Shown here one piece after another: positions 1-8,597 of a stretch of 64,000 nucleotides of DNA (position 1 is the stretch's first letter; every line of letters begins with the position of its first letter). The translations under genes and the position numbers were made by a program. This DNA comes from Syntrophobacterales bacterium (GTDB lineage Bacteria > Desulfobacterota > Desulfobaccia > Desulfobaccales > 0-14-0-80-60-11), in NCBI GenBank assembly GCA_023229795.1, contig JALNYP010000003.1, forward strand, positions 1 to 64,000. Reading direction: 5' to 3'. The notes beneath the pieces are model-generated. The model saw only the letters and a program-made list of their open reading frames with translations, was not told the DNA's origin and ran no database searches.

Positions 1-161
1 CTGAGACCGTAGCCAAAGTGCAAATTTCCCTTCAAATCCTGTTGCCATACTCAATTCTCCTTTTCTGGGGTGTTTTCCCCCTAATTCAGTTAGTTTCTAA
101 ATCCGTAAAATCCCAAATCCAGGCTACCCCACAGGGTACAGAATTGACCCCGCCACCAGCC

Positions 162-689
162 TCAGGACAGCCCCAGAGCATCCCTCTCGACTTGGGCCAG
201 GGCTGTCCTGGTTATCCCAAAGACTTGCCGGATTTGTCTCTTAGCCACCCCGACAAGAAGCATACGTCTGACAAGTTCCGCCCGGTCCTTTGTCAGCAAC
301 AACGGCGTGAATATGTCCTGGTCTCCGATTTGCCCCTTCCGGCCCTGCCTCTGTACTTCCGCCTTTGTGGTCAGAAAAAGGTGGTCAGGATTCACGCACC
401 GCCCGTTTCCGCATTTCGGAGAGACATAGAGACCTTCTGAGACCGGGCCGTTGTGTTGCTCCCAAGCCACCCGGTTCAGTAATCGCCGTTTTCCTCTCCG
501 GGTGATTCTCACCAGGCCGGTGCCGGTGCTGGGCTGGTGCGAGACCACCAGGTGACAACCGCCCTCTGCCACCTGATACAAGACCACTCCGATTGACCTT
601 AGCTTTTTAAGGGTCCGCTCTTCTAAGAGCGCCGGGGTTGCCTCGACAAACACGACATCCCCGGTAGAAGTCGAGGGCTTAGTTGCCAT
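162..689 (-). CDS. HNH-nuclease-like zinc-loop protein of a mobile element
   Basis: A 175-residue protein. The middle part carries an HNH-type zinc loop: an Asn-Arg-Val-Ala-Trp segment with a following His, then CGNGRCVNPDHL, the C-x4-C-xNPxHL pattern of HNH_3-like homing or phage nucleases. The C-terminal third looks helix-turn-helix-like and could read DNA. The start at 689 overlaps the end of the upstream HTH gene by 11 bases, so the two are probably cotranscribed from the promoter near 1032-1060. The setting next to a cut tRNA gene suggests a phage or integrative element. The family is seen from the motif; nuclease activity is inference. Confidence 0.6.
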   Translation of the reverse strand: MATKPSTSTGDVVFVEATPALLEERTLKKLRSIGVVLYQVAEGGCHLVVSHQPSTGTGLVRITRRGKRRLLNRVAWEQHNGPVSEGLYVSPKCGNGRCVNPDHLFLTTKAEVQRQGRKGQIGDQDIFTPLLLTKDRAELVRRMLLVGVAKRQIRQVFGITRTALAQVERDALGLS

Positions 690-909
690 TGCCGCCCCTG
701 GCCCTTACGGTGCCCCTCTCCACCATCTTCTCTAAAGTAGAGAGCTTGATTAGGACCTTGCCCCCAACTTTGTGGTATTCCAGGCCCCGCATGTTGATCT
801 TGTTATAGATGGTCTGAGTACTCATGCGCAGATACTCAGACGCCTCCTTGACCGTCATAAGCCGGTCATCCCTCTCCCCCTTTCCAGTGTTCTCTTTCCC
901 CATCTCCAT
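679..909 (-). CDS. Excisionase/MerR-type helix-turn-helix DNA-binding protein
   Basis: A 76-residue protein whose core, MTVKEASEYLRMSTQTIYNK (about residues 18-37) followed by a KVGGKVLIK wing, is the standard HTH_17 excisionase fold. Such proteins act as recombination directionality factors or small regulators of integrated elements. It lies just downstream of a strong sigma70-type promoter and overlaps the HNH gene by 11 bases. A later start at the Met of MTVKEAS is possible; the first start adds a charged N-terminal tail. No integrase is visible, so it is either at the edge of an element that continues left of the window or a remnant. Confidence 0.7.
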   Translation of the reverse strand: MEMGKENTGKGERDDRLMTVKEASEYLRMSTQTIYNKINMRGLEYHKVGGKVLIKLSTLEKMVERGTVRARGGNGN

Positions 910-957
910 ACCTCTGACTCCTCTTGTCTGGTCTCAGGCACGCTCCCTTAAGACGCA

Positions 958-1001
958 GGAAGCCCCAGGCCGCTTGTGCCTGAGGCTTCCCCTGCTTTTT
1001 T
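958..1001 (+). terminator. Rho-independent-terminator-like hairpin
   Basis: GGAAGCCCCAGGC pairs with GCCTGAGGCTTCC (one mismatch region) around a 7-base loop and is followed on the plus strand by a T-rich run ending at 1001. No plus-strand gene precedes it. On the minus strand the same hairpin lies in the 5' leader of the HTH gene, where it could act as a leader structure. Confidence 0.5.
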
Positions 1002-1031
1002 GGGTATGCCCAATAAAAATTATTGCTATTT

Positions 1032-1060
1032 TATATAACCTATTGCGAGTAAAATGTCAA
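1032..1060 (-). promoter_or_regulatory. Sigma70-type promoter for the HTH/HNH pair
   Basis: On the minus strand TTGACA (1060-1055) and TATATA (1037-1032) are separated by exactly 17 bases in an AT-rich stretch. Transcription would start near 1025 and run about 115 bases before the HTH gene, through the hairpin at 958-990. Confidence 0.6.
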
Positions 1061-1210
1061 GTCGAAATCCTGTGGCCTTGCACCATTTCTTAAATGAAAT
1101 TAAAATCAGACACTTGTGCGGGCGGGGCAAGGTGCTTGCTTATTAGAATAGCTGATATGCGGTTGTACAGATACAGTGTCCAAAAAATGTCCAGAATGCC
1201 AGTAATTGCA

Positions 1211-1302
1211 GGGAAATCACTGGAAACGGCCTCAAGAGTATCTGCCTATTATCACTAAATAAAAAAGCCCCCAATCTGAGATTGAGGGCTGGGAAATCAC
1301 TG
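1211..1302. repeat. 12-bp direct repeat pair next to the tRNA fragment
   Basis: GGGAAATCACTG occurs at 1211-1222 and again at 1291-1302, 80 bp apart and immediately beyond the broken tRNA gene. It may be an attachment-site remnant or recombinase-arm repeat; this is inference. Confidence 0.45.
1262..1290 (-). terminator. Rho-independent terminator downstream of the tRNA fragment
   Basis: On the minus strand AGCCCTCAATC, a TCA loop and GATTGGGGGCT form an 11-bp stem followed by six T. It sits about 35 bases past the break in the tRNA-Arg fragment, so it may be the original tRNA terminator or one brought in by the element. Confidence 0.75.
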
Positions 1303-1324
1303 TTTATCAGGCCCCGGATAGCAT

Positions 1325-1364
1325 TAGGAATCCATTGCTCTATCCATTACTGAGCTACGGGGGC
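1325..1364 (-). pseudogene. Truncated tRNA-Arg(CCT), 5' half only
   Basis: On the minus strand the sequence runs GCCCCCG (acceptor arm), TA, a D arm GCTC...GAGC, then an anticodon arm with TTCCTAA in the loop, giving anticodon CCT. After the loop the expected 3' strand of the anticodon stem, the T arm (GGTTCGAATCC type) and the matching CGGGGGC acceptor strand are missing; unrelated sequence follows from about 1325. Integrases commonly recombine in tRNA anticodon or T arms, and element-type genes lie just beyond the break, so this is probably one junction of an integration or deletion. Confidence 0.65.
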
Positions 1365-1606
1365 GTAATTAATTGCTGGGTTTCAGGTCCGGCGGTATTC
1401 GCATATATTAAGCCAACTCATCCCGGGACGCAAGAGGGGCTGCGTATCCACGCCGCGCCGCTCGTCTCAGGTTTTGCCGAAATCGGCTAGAAATGATAAA
1501 AGGCCGGGGATTTCCGGGAAGTTCACCGCGCCGGCTTCCTTGAAAGAGGTGGTGGCCTATGGTATGATGCAACGATTTTGGGGAAGACTTGGGGGAGTCG
1601 GCTCTG

Positions 1607-3865
1607 GTGCGCAATTTGATCATCATCATAGGCTGTCTGATCGTCCTCCTCGGTGCGCAGAACGCCGGCGCAGCCATGGAGATGGATCTCTTCAAGACCG
1701 AGCGCTTCCAGGGAGGTCCCTGGCGCATCCAGGCCGAGACGGTCGCCTATGATGCCAACCAGCATATCTATACCGCCGAAGGCGAGGTGGTCATCCGCCA
1801 GGGAGAGCGCCGCATCCGTGCGGACCGGGTGGAGGTCAATGAAACCACGAAAATTGCCCGGGTCAAGGGCAACGTCGTCATGGTGTTGGGAGAGGATATC
1901 TTTACCGGCCAGGAGGGCGAATTCAACCTGGCGACGCGCTGCGGCGAGATGCAGGGGGCCAAGCTCTTCCTGAAGAAAAACCACTTTCACGTGGAAAGCC
2001 CCTTGTTGCGCAAAACCGGCGACACCACGTATTTCGCGGAAGAGGCCAAGGTCACCACCTGTGATGCGGACACTCCGGTGTGGAGCTTTTCGGCCCGCAA
2101 GCTCTCGGTCGTCATGGAGGGCTACGCCACGGGCCGGGACAGCGTCCTCCGTCTGGGGGGAATTCCGGTGCTTTACCTGCCGGCGGCGGTCCTGCCGGTG
2201 ATGACCAGCAGGCAGAGCGGCTTTTTGATCCCCTCCTACGGGCAGCATCGGGCGGGGGGCTCGGTAGTGGAAGCCCCCTTCTTTTGGGCCATCTCCAATT
2301 TTTCCGACCTGACCTTATACCAGTCCGTGCTTTCCAACCGGGGTTATATGCAGGGCGGAGAATATCGCCGCCGGGGACATGATGAGGCCGCACTGAATTT
2401 GCGGTTTTTCTATCTGAATGACAGCTGGGCTCCCGCCAACGAAGGCGTGACCAACCGCCGCTACTGGGCCGCAGGGATGATCAACCAGCCCGTGGGCGAC
2501 TGGCAAATCCGGGGCACCTTGGACCGGGTCAGCGATGATGCCTATCTCAAAGACTTCAATTTCGGCTACATGGGCCTCAATCGCTATTCCCGGGACCTGC
2601 TCATGGAGTTTGGGCGGAACCTGGAACAGGAAGACGTGAATACCCGGGTATCCAGCTTCGTGGTGGCCCGCAATTTCTCCATGGCCAATATCACGACCTA
2701 CACCCGTTATTATGAAAAGCTGGTCCCGAATGATCCCAACCTGTTTAACCGGGTGCCGGGGTTCTCTTTCACCACGGTGCCTTTGGCTTTGGGCCCCTTG
2801 CCTTTATCCCTGGGGATTGACTCCTCCTATAACTACTTTTATCAGAACCACGGCATGACCGGCGACCGCATGGATTTGCATCCCCAGCTCTGGTTCCAAA
2901 CTCAGCCGCTGCCCGGCATTGCCCTCACTTCCCGGGCGGGGTACCGGGAGACGGTCTTCCGGGTGGACCACACCGTCCCCGATGGCCCGCCGGAGCGGTA
3001 TCTCGGACGCCAGTTGTTCGATACCAAGGCGGGGCTGGCCGGGGCCTGGGCCCGGGACTATGGGCGCGGGACCGGGTCCTCTTATTTTTTCAGACACATT
3101 ATCCGCCCCGAGGTGACCTATTGGAATCTTCCCCGCTACGATCCCAACCGCTATCCCGACTTTGACCCATTTGATAAAGGCTGGGTGGCCCGGGCTAACC
3201 GCAACCTGCCGATACAAGAGGGGGATGACCCCCTGGGCGGCGTCAACGCCCTCACCTACGGGATCTCCAACAACATTCTGTGGCGCAGTCAGAACGAGCA
3301 GGGACAGGTCACGGTCCGGGATCTGCTGTGGTTCCGCCTGAGCCAGAGCAACTTTTTCAACAGCTCCAGCATGGGGTTGGACGGCACTCCCCAACACCAT
3401 CATCCCTTCTCGGATTTTTGGGGGGAAATGCAGTTTTTTCCAATAAAGCAGGTGGCCTTGGGCAGCAATGTGGGGATCTCTCCTTATAAAGAAGCGTTTG
3501 ACCGGGCCGATTTCAAGGTCACCTTCCTGGATCAGCAGTTGCAAAACTATCTGAGCGTGAACTATATTTTTATCAAAGATTTTGCTAAACAGATTAACGT
3601 TGAGACTTATCTAAATATTTTTCGCTCGGTGAAAACCTGGCTCACCTATGGCCATACCTTTCAGACCAATAATCAACTGGAGCAGAGGTATGGCATCGTA
3701 TTCCAGCGCCAGTGCTGGGGTGTGGTCCTATCTTACATCGAACGGCCGGATGACAAGCGCATCGGGTTTACCGTGTTCATTCCGGGATTGGGAGAGAAAA
3801 TGAAACGCTCTCCGGTGCGTTTCCCGGATGAAAGCAAGAATAAAGAAGGTCCTGATCTGTTTTAG
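1607..3865 (+). CDS. lptD: LPS-assembly outer-membrane protein LptD
   Basis: A 752-residue protein with a signal sequence (VRNLIIIIGCLIVLLGAQ), an N-terminal OstA/LptA-like domain (about residues 25-130, AETVAYDANQ... and GEVVIRQGERRIRADRVEVN) and a long LptD beta-barrel whose strands end in aromatic residues. LptD inserts LPS into the outer leaflet of the outer membrane with LptE. I chose GTG 1607 because GGGGAG lies about 9 bases upstream and the signal peptide begins there; a TTG at 1589 is also in frame. Length is normal for deltaproteobacterial LptD. Followed by ugd after 104 bp, so it forms part of an envelope cluster. Confidence 0.9.
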   Translation: MRNLIIIIGCLIVLLGAQNAGAAMEMDLFKTERFQGGPWRIQAETVAYDANQHIYTAEGEVVIRQGERRIRADRVEVNETTKIARVKGNVVMVLGEDIFTGQEGEFNLATRCGEMQGAKLFLKKNHFHVESPLLRKTGDTTYFAEEAKVTTCDADTPVWSFSARKLSVVMEGYATGRDSVLRLGGIPVLYLPAAVLPVMTSRQSGFLIPSYGQHRAGGSVVEAPFFWAISNFSDLTLYQSVLSNRGYMQGGEYRRRGHDEAALNLRFFYLNDSWAPANEGVTNRRYWAAGMINQPVGDWQIRGTLDRVSDDAYLKDFNFGYMGLNRYSRDLLMEFGRNLEQEDVNTRVSSFVVARNFSMANITTYTRYYEKLVPNDPNLFNRVPGFSFTTVPLALGPLPLSLGIDSSYNYFYQNHGMTGDRMDLHPQLWFQTQPLPGIALTSRAGYRETVFRVDHTVPDGPPERYLGRQLFDTKAGLAGAWARDYGRGTGSSYFFRHIIRPEVTYWNLPRYDPNRYPDFDPFDKGWVARANRNLPIQEGDDPLGGVNALTYGISNNILWRSQNEQGQVTVRDLLWFRLSQSNFFNSSSMGLDGTPQHHHPFSDFWGEMQFFPIKQVALGSNVGISPYKEAFDRADFKVTFLDQQLQNYLSVNYIFIKDFAKQINVETYLNIFRSVKTWLTYGHTFQTNNQLEQRYGIVFQRQCWGVVLSYIERPDDKRIGFTVFIPGLGEKMKRSPVRFPDESKNKEGPDLF

Positions 3866-3969
3866 GCGGATGACCATGGGCCGGAAGCCCATTTGAACGG
3901 AGTAAACTTTTCGCTGCCGCGGGCCTCCGGCCCGCCTAAGGAAATGAACCTGAGGAGGTTGGGTAAGTC

Positions 3970-5298
3970 ATGAAACTCGCAATTATCGGAGCCGGTTACG
4001 TGGGACTGGTCACCGCGGCCTGCTTTGCTGAAATGGGCAACGAAGTTATCTGTGTGGATGCGGACGCAGCCAAAGTGGCAGCCCTGGAGCAAGGGCGCAT
4101 TCCTATCTATGAACCGGGGCTCGAGGATTACGTCAAGCGCAATTTCCAGGAGCACCGTCTCGGGTTCACCACCGACCTGGGGCCGGCGATTCAAAAGAGC
4201 CTGGTGTGCTTCATCGCGGTGGGCACCCCCCAGGACCGGGACGGCTCCGCCGATCTGTCCATGGTGCTGCAAGTGGCCAAAGACATCGGCCGGCATATGA
4301 ACGGCTACAAGGTGATCGTGGAAAAATCCACCGTGCCGGTAGGCACCGCCAAACAGGTGCGCCAGGTCATCTTGGAGGAACTGCAGGCCCGGGGCGAAAG
4401 CTTCGAATTCGACGTGGTCTCCAACCCGGAGTTCCTTAAGGAAGGCACCGCGATCGACGATTTCATGAAGCCGGACCGCATCGTGGCGGGCTGCGACGAG
4501 GTGCGGGTGGCGGAATTGATGAAAGAGCTGTACGCCCCCTTTGTCCGTACCAACCACCCCATCATTATCATGGACGTGGTCTCCTCGGAACTGACCAAGT
4601 ACGCGGCTAACGCCTTTCTAGCCACCAAGATTTCTTTCATCAACGAGATGGCCAATATCTGCAGCAAGACCGGCGCCAACATCGCTATGGTGCGCCAGGG
4701 GATCGGCTCCGACCGCCGCATCGGACCCCTCTTCCTGTTCCCGGGGCTGGGGTACGGCGGCTCCTGCTTTCCCAAGGATATGCAGGCCTTGATTCATACT
4801 GCCAGGGCGCACCGGTACACCCCTCGCCTCCTGGAAGCTGCGGAAGCCGTCAACCAGGATCAGCGCCGCATCTTCTCTGATCTTATTGCCACCTACTTTG
4901 GGAATGACCTCAAGGGGAAAGTCTTCGCCGTCTGGGGACTGTCTTTCAAGCCCCAAACCGATGACATCCGGGACGCTCCGGCCCTGACCATCATCTCCCG
5001 GTTGGTGGAGGCGGGCGCCCGGGTCCAGGCCTATGACCCTGAGGCCATGAACGCGAGCCGCCAGCACTTCGGGGATCAGCCGGGCGTGAGCTTTGCCGCT
5101 TCCGGCTACGCGGCTCTGGAAGGCGCCGACGCCCTGATTATCTGCACCGAATGGACCAAGTTCCGGGAGCCCGATTTCGACCGGATGCGGTCCTTGCTGA
5201 AGGCCCCGGTAATCTTTGACGGCCGCAATCTCTACAATCCCGTCAAGCTGGCCAACCTGGGATTCACCTATTTCCACATTGGCCAAAAGGTCGACTAG
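3970..5298 (+). CDS. ugd: UDP-glucose 6-dehydrogenase
   Basis: A 442-residue protein that would oxidise UDP-glucose to UDP-glucuronate with two NAD+, supplying sugars for LPS or exopolysaccharide. It has an N-terminal Rossmann motif GAGYVGLV, the family signatures STVPVGT and NPEFLKEGTA, and the catalytic cysteine in GGSCFPKDM (about Cys266). The C-terminal UDP-binding domain holds WGLSFKPQTDDIRDAP. AGGAGG lies about 12 bases before ATG 3970. A UDP-ManNAc dehydrogenase is a less likely alternative. It lies between lptD and hldE. Confidence 0.9.
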   Translation: MKLAIIGAGYVGLVTAACFAEMGNEVICVDADAAKVAALEQGRIPIYEPGLEDYVKRNFQEHRLGFTTDLGPAIQKSLVCFIAVGTPQDRDGSADLSMVLQVAKDIGRHMNGYKVIVEKSTVPVGTAKQVRQVILEELQARGESFEFDVVSNPEFLKEGTAIDDFMKPDRIVAGCDEVRVAELMKELYAPFVRTNHPIIIMDVVSSELTKYAANAFLATKISFINEMANICSKTGANIAMVRQGIGSDRRIGPLFLFPGLGYGGSCFPKDMQALIHTARAHRYTPRLLEAAEAVNQDQRRIFSDLIATYFGNDLKGKVFAVWGLSFKPQTDDIRDAPALTIISRLVEAGARVQAYDPEAMNASRQHFGDQPGVSFAASGYAALEGADALIICTEWTKFREPDFDRMRSLLKAPVIFDGRNLYNPVKLANLGFTYFHIGQKVD

Positions 5299-5407
5299 CC
5301 ATCAGCGGTGGGGCGGGCCTCTGCGCCCGCTTTCACCAAAACCGGGCATTTAACGCGGCGGCCGGAGAGGGCCGCCCCGCCGGAAGGGCTGCCAAGGAAA
5401 CTGAGCC

Positions 5408-6904
5408 ATGTCTCCCGAGTCACAGACGAGGGCCGAAATCCAGGCCGCGCCGCTTCGCCAGGTCGATCTGGCCGGTTTTTCCCGCCTCCGGGTCCTGGTG
5501 GCCGGGGACTTCATGCTGGACGAGTATCTTTGGGGGAAGGTAGAGCGCATCTCCCCGGAGGCGCCGGTGGCGGTGGTCGAAGTGGAGCGGGAGACCCGCA
5601 CCCTGGGCGGCGCCGGCAACGTGGTCAACAACCTGGTGGCCCTGGGGGCCCGGGTGGAAGTCCTGGGTCTGGTGGGCGCAGATAATCCCGGCCGCCTGCT
5701 GCGCCGGGAGATGGTCCGGCTGGGGGTGGCGGTGGGGGGCCTCTTCACCGACCGCGGGCGTCCCACTTCCCGGAAGACCCGGGTCTTCGGCAACCAGCAG
5801 CAGGTGGTGCGCATCGACCGGGAGACCAAAAATCCCGCCGGCCCGGACTTTATTGAGGCCGCGCTGGCCTTTCTTGAAGCGCGCCTGCCCGCGGTGGACG
5901 CCATCGTCCTGTCCGATTACGCCAAAGGGGTACTCACCCCCGAGTTACTGAAACAGCTCATCGCTCTGGGGCGGGGCCGGGGCCTGCCCGTAGTGGTGGA
6001 CCCCAAAGGCGCGGACTACTCCGCCTATGCCGGGGCCACCGTCATTACTCCCAATCGCAAGGAACTGGAATTGGTGGCGGGGTTTCCCCTGGAGAACTGG
6101 GATGACCTGGCCCGAGCCGGGCGTAGTCTGCGGGAGAGCTTGAATCTCGAGGCGGTGCTGGTGACCCAGGGGGCTGAGGGCTATACCTTGATCCTGGAGG
6201 CCGAGTCGATCCGGCAGCCGGCCCGCACCCCCCGGGAAGTCTTCGACGTCTCCGGGGCCGGGGATACCGTGGCCGCGGTCATGGCCCTGGGCCTGGCCGG
6301 CGGCTGGGACCTCGCTCTGGCCGCGGCTCTGGCCAACCTGGCCGCCGGGGTGGTGGTTACCAAAAAGGGCACTGCGCCCATCCTGCTTTCCGAGATGCAG
6401 GCGGAAGTGCACGGGCACGTCCATCTTCAGGAAAAGATGACCACCTTGGCCGAACTGCGGCTATTGGTGCCGCATCTCCAGGCCCAGGGCCAAAAGGTGG
6501 TGTTCACCAACGGCTGTTTCGATCTCCTGCACCGCGGCCACATCCGGTTCCTGGAAGCGGCGCGGCAACTGGGCGACGTCCTGGTAGTGGCGGTGGATTC
6601 GGACGAGTCCGTCCGGCAGGTGAAAGGGGAGGGGAGGCCGGTCATCGGGGAGGAGGACCGCCGGCGTATCCTGGCGGCCCTGAGCGCAGTGGATTACGTC
6701 ACGGTCTTCGAGAGCGGCCAGTTGCCGGAACTCCTGGCCGCCATCCGCCCCGACATCCTGGCCAAAGGCAGCAACTACCCGGAAGAGCAGGTGGCCGGCC
6801 GGGAGATCGTCACCGCCTACGGCGGCCGGGTGGCCCTGGTGCCCGTCACCGACCCGGTGTCGGTGTCGGAGATGATTCAGCGGATTCGGGGAGGGGAAAG
6901 ATAG
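5408..6904 (+). CDS. hldE: Bifunctional heptose-7-phosphate kinase / heptose-1-phosphate adenylyltransferase
   Basis: 498 residues. The N-terminal part (about 20-330) is a PfkB/ribokinase-type sugar kinase with GGAGNVVNN and the anion-hole motif DVSGAGDTV. The C-terminal part (about 350-498) is a cytidylyltransferase fold with FTNGCFDLLHRGH and KGEGRPV. The two halves phosphorylate heptose-7-P at C1 and then attach AMP to make ADP-heptose for the LPS inner core. AAGGAAA lies 8 bases upstream of the ATG. The fused two-domain form is typical of proteobacteria. Third gene of the envelope cluster. Confidence 0.93.
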   Translation: MSPESQTRAEIQAAPLRQVDLAGFSRLRVLVAGDFMLDEYLWGKVERISPEAPVAVVEVERETRTLGGAGNVVNNLVALGARVEVLGLVGADNPGRLLRREMVRLGVAVGGLFTDRGRPTSRKTRVFGNQQQVVRIDRETKNPAGPDFIEAALAFLEARLPAVDAIVLSDYAKGVLTPELLKQLIALGRGRGLPVVVDPKGADYSAYAGATVITPNRKELELVAGFPLENWDDLARAGRSLRESLNLEAVLVTQGAEGYTLILEAESIRQPARTPREVFDVSGAGDTVAAVMALGLAGGWDLALAAALANLAAGVVVTKKGTAPILLSEMQAEVHGHVHLQEKMTTLAELRLLVPHLQAQGQKVVFTNGCFDLLHRGHIRFLEAARQLGDVLVVAVDSDESVRQVKGEGRPVIGEEDRRRILAALSAVDYVTVFESGQLPELLAAIRPDILAKGSNYPEEQVAGREIVTAYGGRVALVPVTDPVSVSEMIQRIRGGER

Positions 6905-6934
6905 AGATTGGGGGAGAAGCCCAGGACAAGAGCC

Positions 6935-7954
6935 CTAACCACCCACGTCATCTTGTTCCACAGCAACACCAAATAGCTTATACACTTCCGACCTCAGCGA
7001 GTCATCGCAGGCATTGTACTCGTCCAATATCTCAATTATACGGTCGACCTGTTCCTTTAAATCTTGGGTAGAAAACACATATTCAATCTCATGTGGGAAT
7101 AAATATTCATTAAGGCGTTTGAAGGGATCTATTTTAGCGCCTCTAGCAGTTTGAATAAGAATTTGGTAGGAGGTTCGCCAGCCGATGCCTTTTATTACGC
7201 GTTGATACTCCCTATACTCCCTTAGCACCCAGTCGCCAGCTATCTCAATTGCACCTCGATACCAAGTATGAAAAGCCAATACGCGACTACGGTATGCTAG
7301 AAAAAGTTCTTCTATATCAACTCCATAATCCAGACTTCGGATGTATTCGCTAACCGAGCGTGACCATTTCTTTGAAGATAAAAGAACAGTTTTTCTAATA
7401 TAGAATCTTGTTTCCTTTCCTTCCCCATATTTAATCGTTGTTTGCCAATCAGCTGGTAGTAAGCGTGAATGTAATACATAATCTCTTAGTTCTTGAATTA
7501 GACGGTGATCAACATGATTCTTAAATTCTTGATCAACATGCTCCTGGTAGTCTGGGATCATTAATTTCTTTTGTACAACGCGCGAGTGCTCAACAAGTGC
7601 GAGCGCCGCGGCCACGACACTGAATAAATTTCGGCGCACAGTAAGTTGATAATGTTCTTCTTCTGAGCGGCGTATCCTTGAGCCGAATTTCGGTTCTATC
7701 GATTTCTGACGATATGTCTCAATTGAATCAAAGAGGGATTCAACCGCGTTATTGAATAAAGCGACTGATAAATCTAACGCGTCAATAGCATTCGAATACT
7801 TTGCTCCTGGCCGAGATGTTACCCTGAGCATTGTCTGCGCCGCGTTTCTAAAATACGCTTGAGTAAGCTCTTCTTTGGACCAAGGCGGCTGTCCTAATCT
7901 GATTTTTTTAGGTGCAGTGGCTTTACGGAGAATTTCGAGAGCTCGCTTATCCAT
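6935..7954 (-). CDS. Orphan protein of low GC, unknown function
   Basis: A 339-residue soluble, charged, mostly helical protein. I recognise no family. There is no signal peptide, membrane segment or obvious catalytic motif. Aromatic and basic residues are abundant (segments such as WSRSVSEYIRSL and HTWYRGAIEIAGDWV). Base composition is far lower in GC than hldE on one side and the hydrolase on the other, which suggests recent transfer. It stands alone, with only a weak ribosome site upstream. It could be a cargo or defence-type gene, but nothing in the sequence shows that. Confidence 0.6.
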   Translation of the reverse strand: MDKRALEILRKATAPKKIRLGQPPWSKEELTQAYFRNAAQTMLRVTSRPGAKYSNAIDALDLSVALFNNAVESLFDSIETYRQKSIEPKFGSRIRRSEEEHYQLTVRRNLFSVVAAALALVEHSRVVQKKLMIPDYQEHVDQEFKNHVDHRLIQELRDYVLHSRLLPADWQTTIKYGEGKETRFYIRKTVLLSSKKWSRSVSEYIRSLDYGVDIEELFLAYRSRVLAFHTWYRGAIEIAGDWVLREYREYQRVIKGIGWRTSYQILIQTARGAKIDPFKRLNEYLFPHEIEYVFSTQDLKEQVDRIIEILDEYNACDDSLRSEVYKLFGVAVEQDDVGG

Positions 7955-8030
7955 TACTCACTTTAATACCTTTAAGAGCCCGGAACTTTGTAGTTGTTAA
8001 AAGAAGAACTTGGAATCGAAAAGAAAATGA

Positions 8031-8597
8031 CTACCCGCTCTGACAACATATCGACGTCACCAGGAATTCATCAACCGACACCACTCGAGCATACCGCATC
8101 CCCAACGCGGCCATGAAGGCGCCGTGGACCTGGGCCGCGGGGATGGTCTGGCCGTCAAAGACCACGTCCCGGCTGGCGCAGGCGTCGTGGATGACGGTGC
8201 AGGTAAAGCCGTAGTCGAATGCGGCCCGGGTGGTGGCGTCGATGCACATGTGGCTCATGGCCCCGCAGATGACCACCTCTTTCACCCCGGCGGCGGTCAA
8301 CGCCTCTTTCAAGCCGGTGTCCCGGAAGCTGTTGGGATAGTGTTTCTGAATCAGGACCTCGCCGGGGGCCGGCCGGACGCTCTCGTGAATCTCCGCCCCC
8401 GGGGTGTCCGGCCGGAAAAACGCGGCCCCCGGCCCCAGGGCCAGGTGCTGCACGTGGAAGATGGGCCGTCCGGCCTGCCTGAAGGCGGCGAGCACCTGCC
8501 CGGCGTTGGCCGCGGCCCGGGTCATGCCCGCCAATTCCATGGCGCCGCTGGGAAAATAATCGTTCTGGATATCGATGAGGAGCAGGGCTGAGGTCAT
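8031..8597 (-). CDS. Isochorismatase-family cysteine hydrolase
   Basis: A 188-residue hydrolase of the isochorismatase/nicotinamidase superfamily. The catalytic Asp is in LLIDIQNDYF (about Asp9), the Lys in VLIQKHYPNSF and the nucleophile Cys in AMSHMCIDATT, so the triad is complete. Members of this branch often act on amides or imides; the substrate cannot be read from sequence. The last residues (VTSICCQSG) lie in lower-GC DNA at the edge of the orphan block, so the original C-terminus may have been replaced by the neighbouring insertion. Confidence 0.85.
   Translation of the reverse strand: MTSALLLIDIQNDYFPSGAMELAGMTRAAANAGQVLAAFRQAGRPIFHVQHLALGPGAAFFRPDTPGAEIHESVRPAPGEVLIQKHYPNSFRDTGLKEALTAAGVKEVVICGAMSHMCIDATTRAAFDYGFTCTVIHDACASRDVVFDGQTIPAAQVHGAFMAALGMRYARVVSVDEFLVTSICCQSG

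Larger units (their letters stand above)
910..1606. other. Gene-poor element boundary
   Basis: About 700 bases with no convincing coding sequence. It holds a promoter, a hairpin, the 12-bp direct repeats, a terminator and the broken tRNA gene, each listed separately. GC content is visibly lower at 1010-1260 than in the lptD cluster that follows. Confidence 0.6.

Noticed and set aside
18..440. Plus-strand ORF of 140 codons
   Set aside because: It lies opposite the HNH-like gene, has no ribosome site and no recognisable domain; it is probably a mirror of the minus-strand gene.
1523..2248. Minus-strand ORF of 241 codons within lptD
   Set aside because: Antisense to a well-supported gene; GC-rich DNA gives long mirror frames. 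The same applies to 18390-19799, 38520-40436 and 15629-17236.
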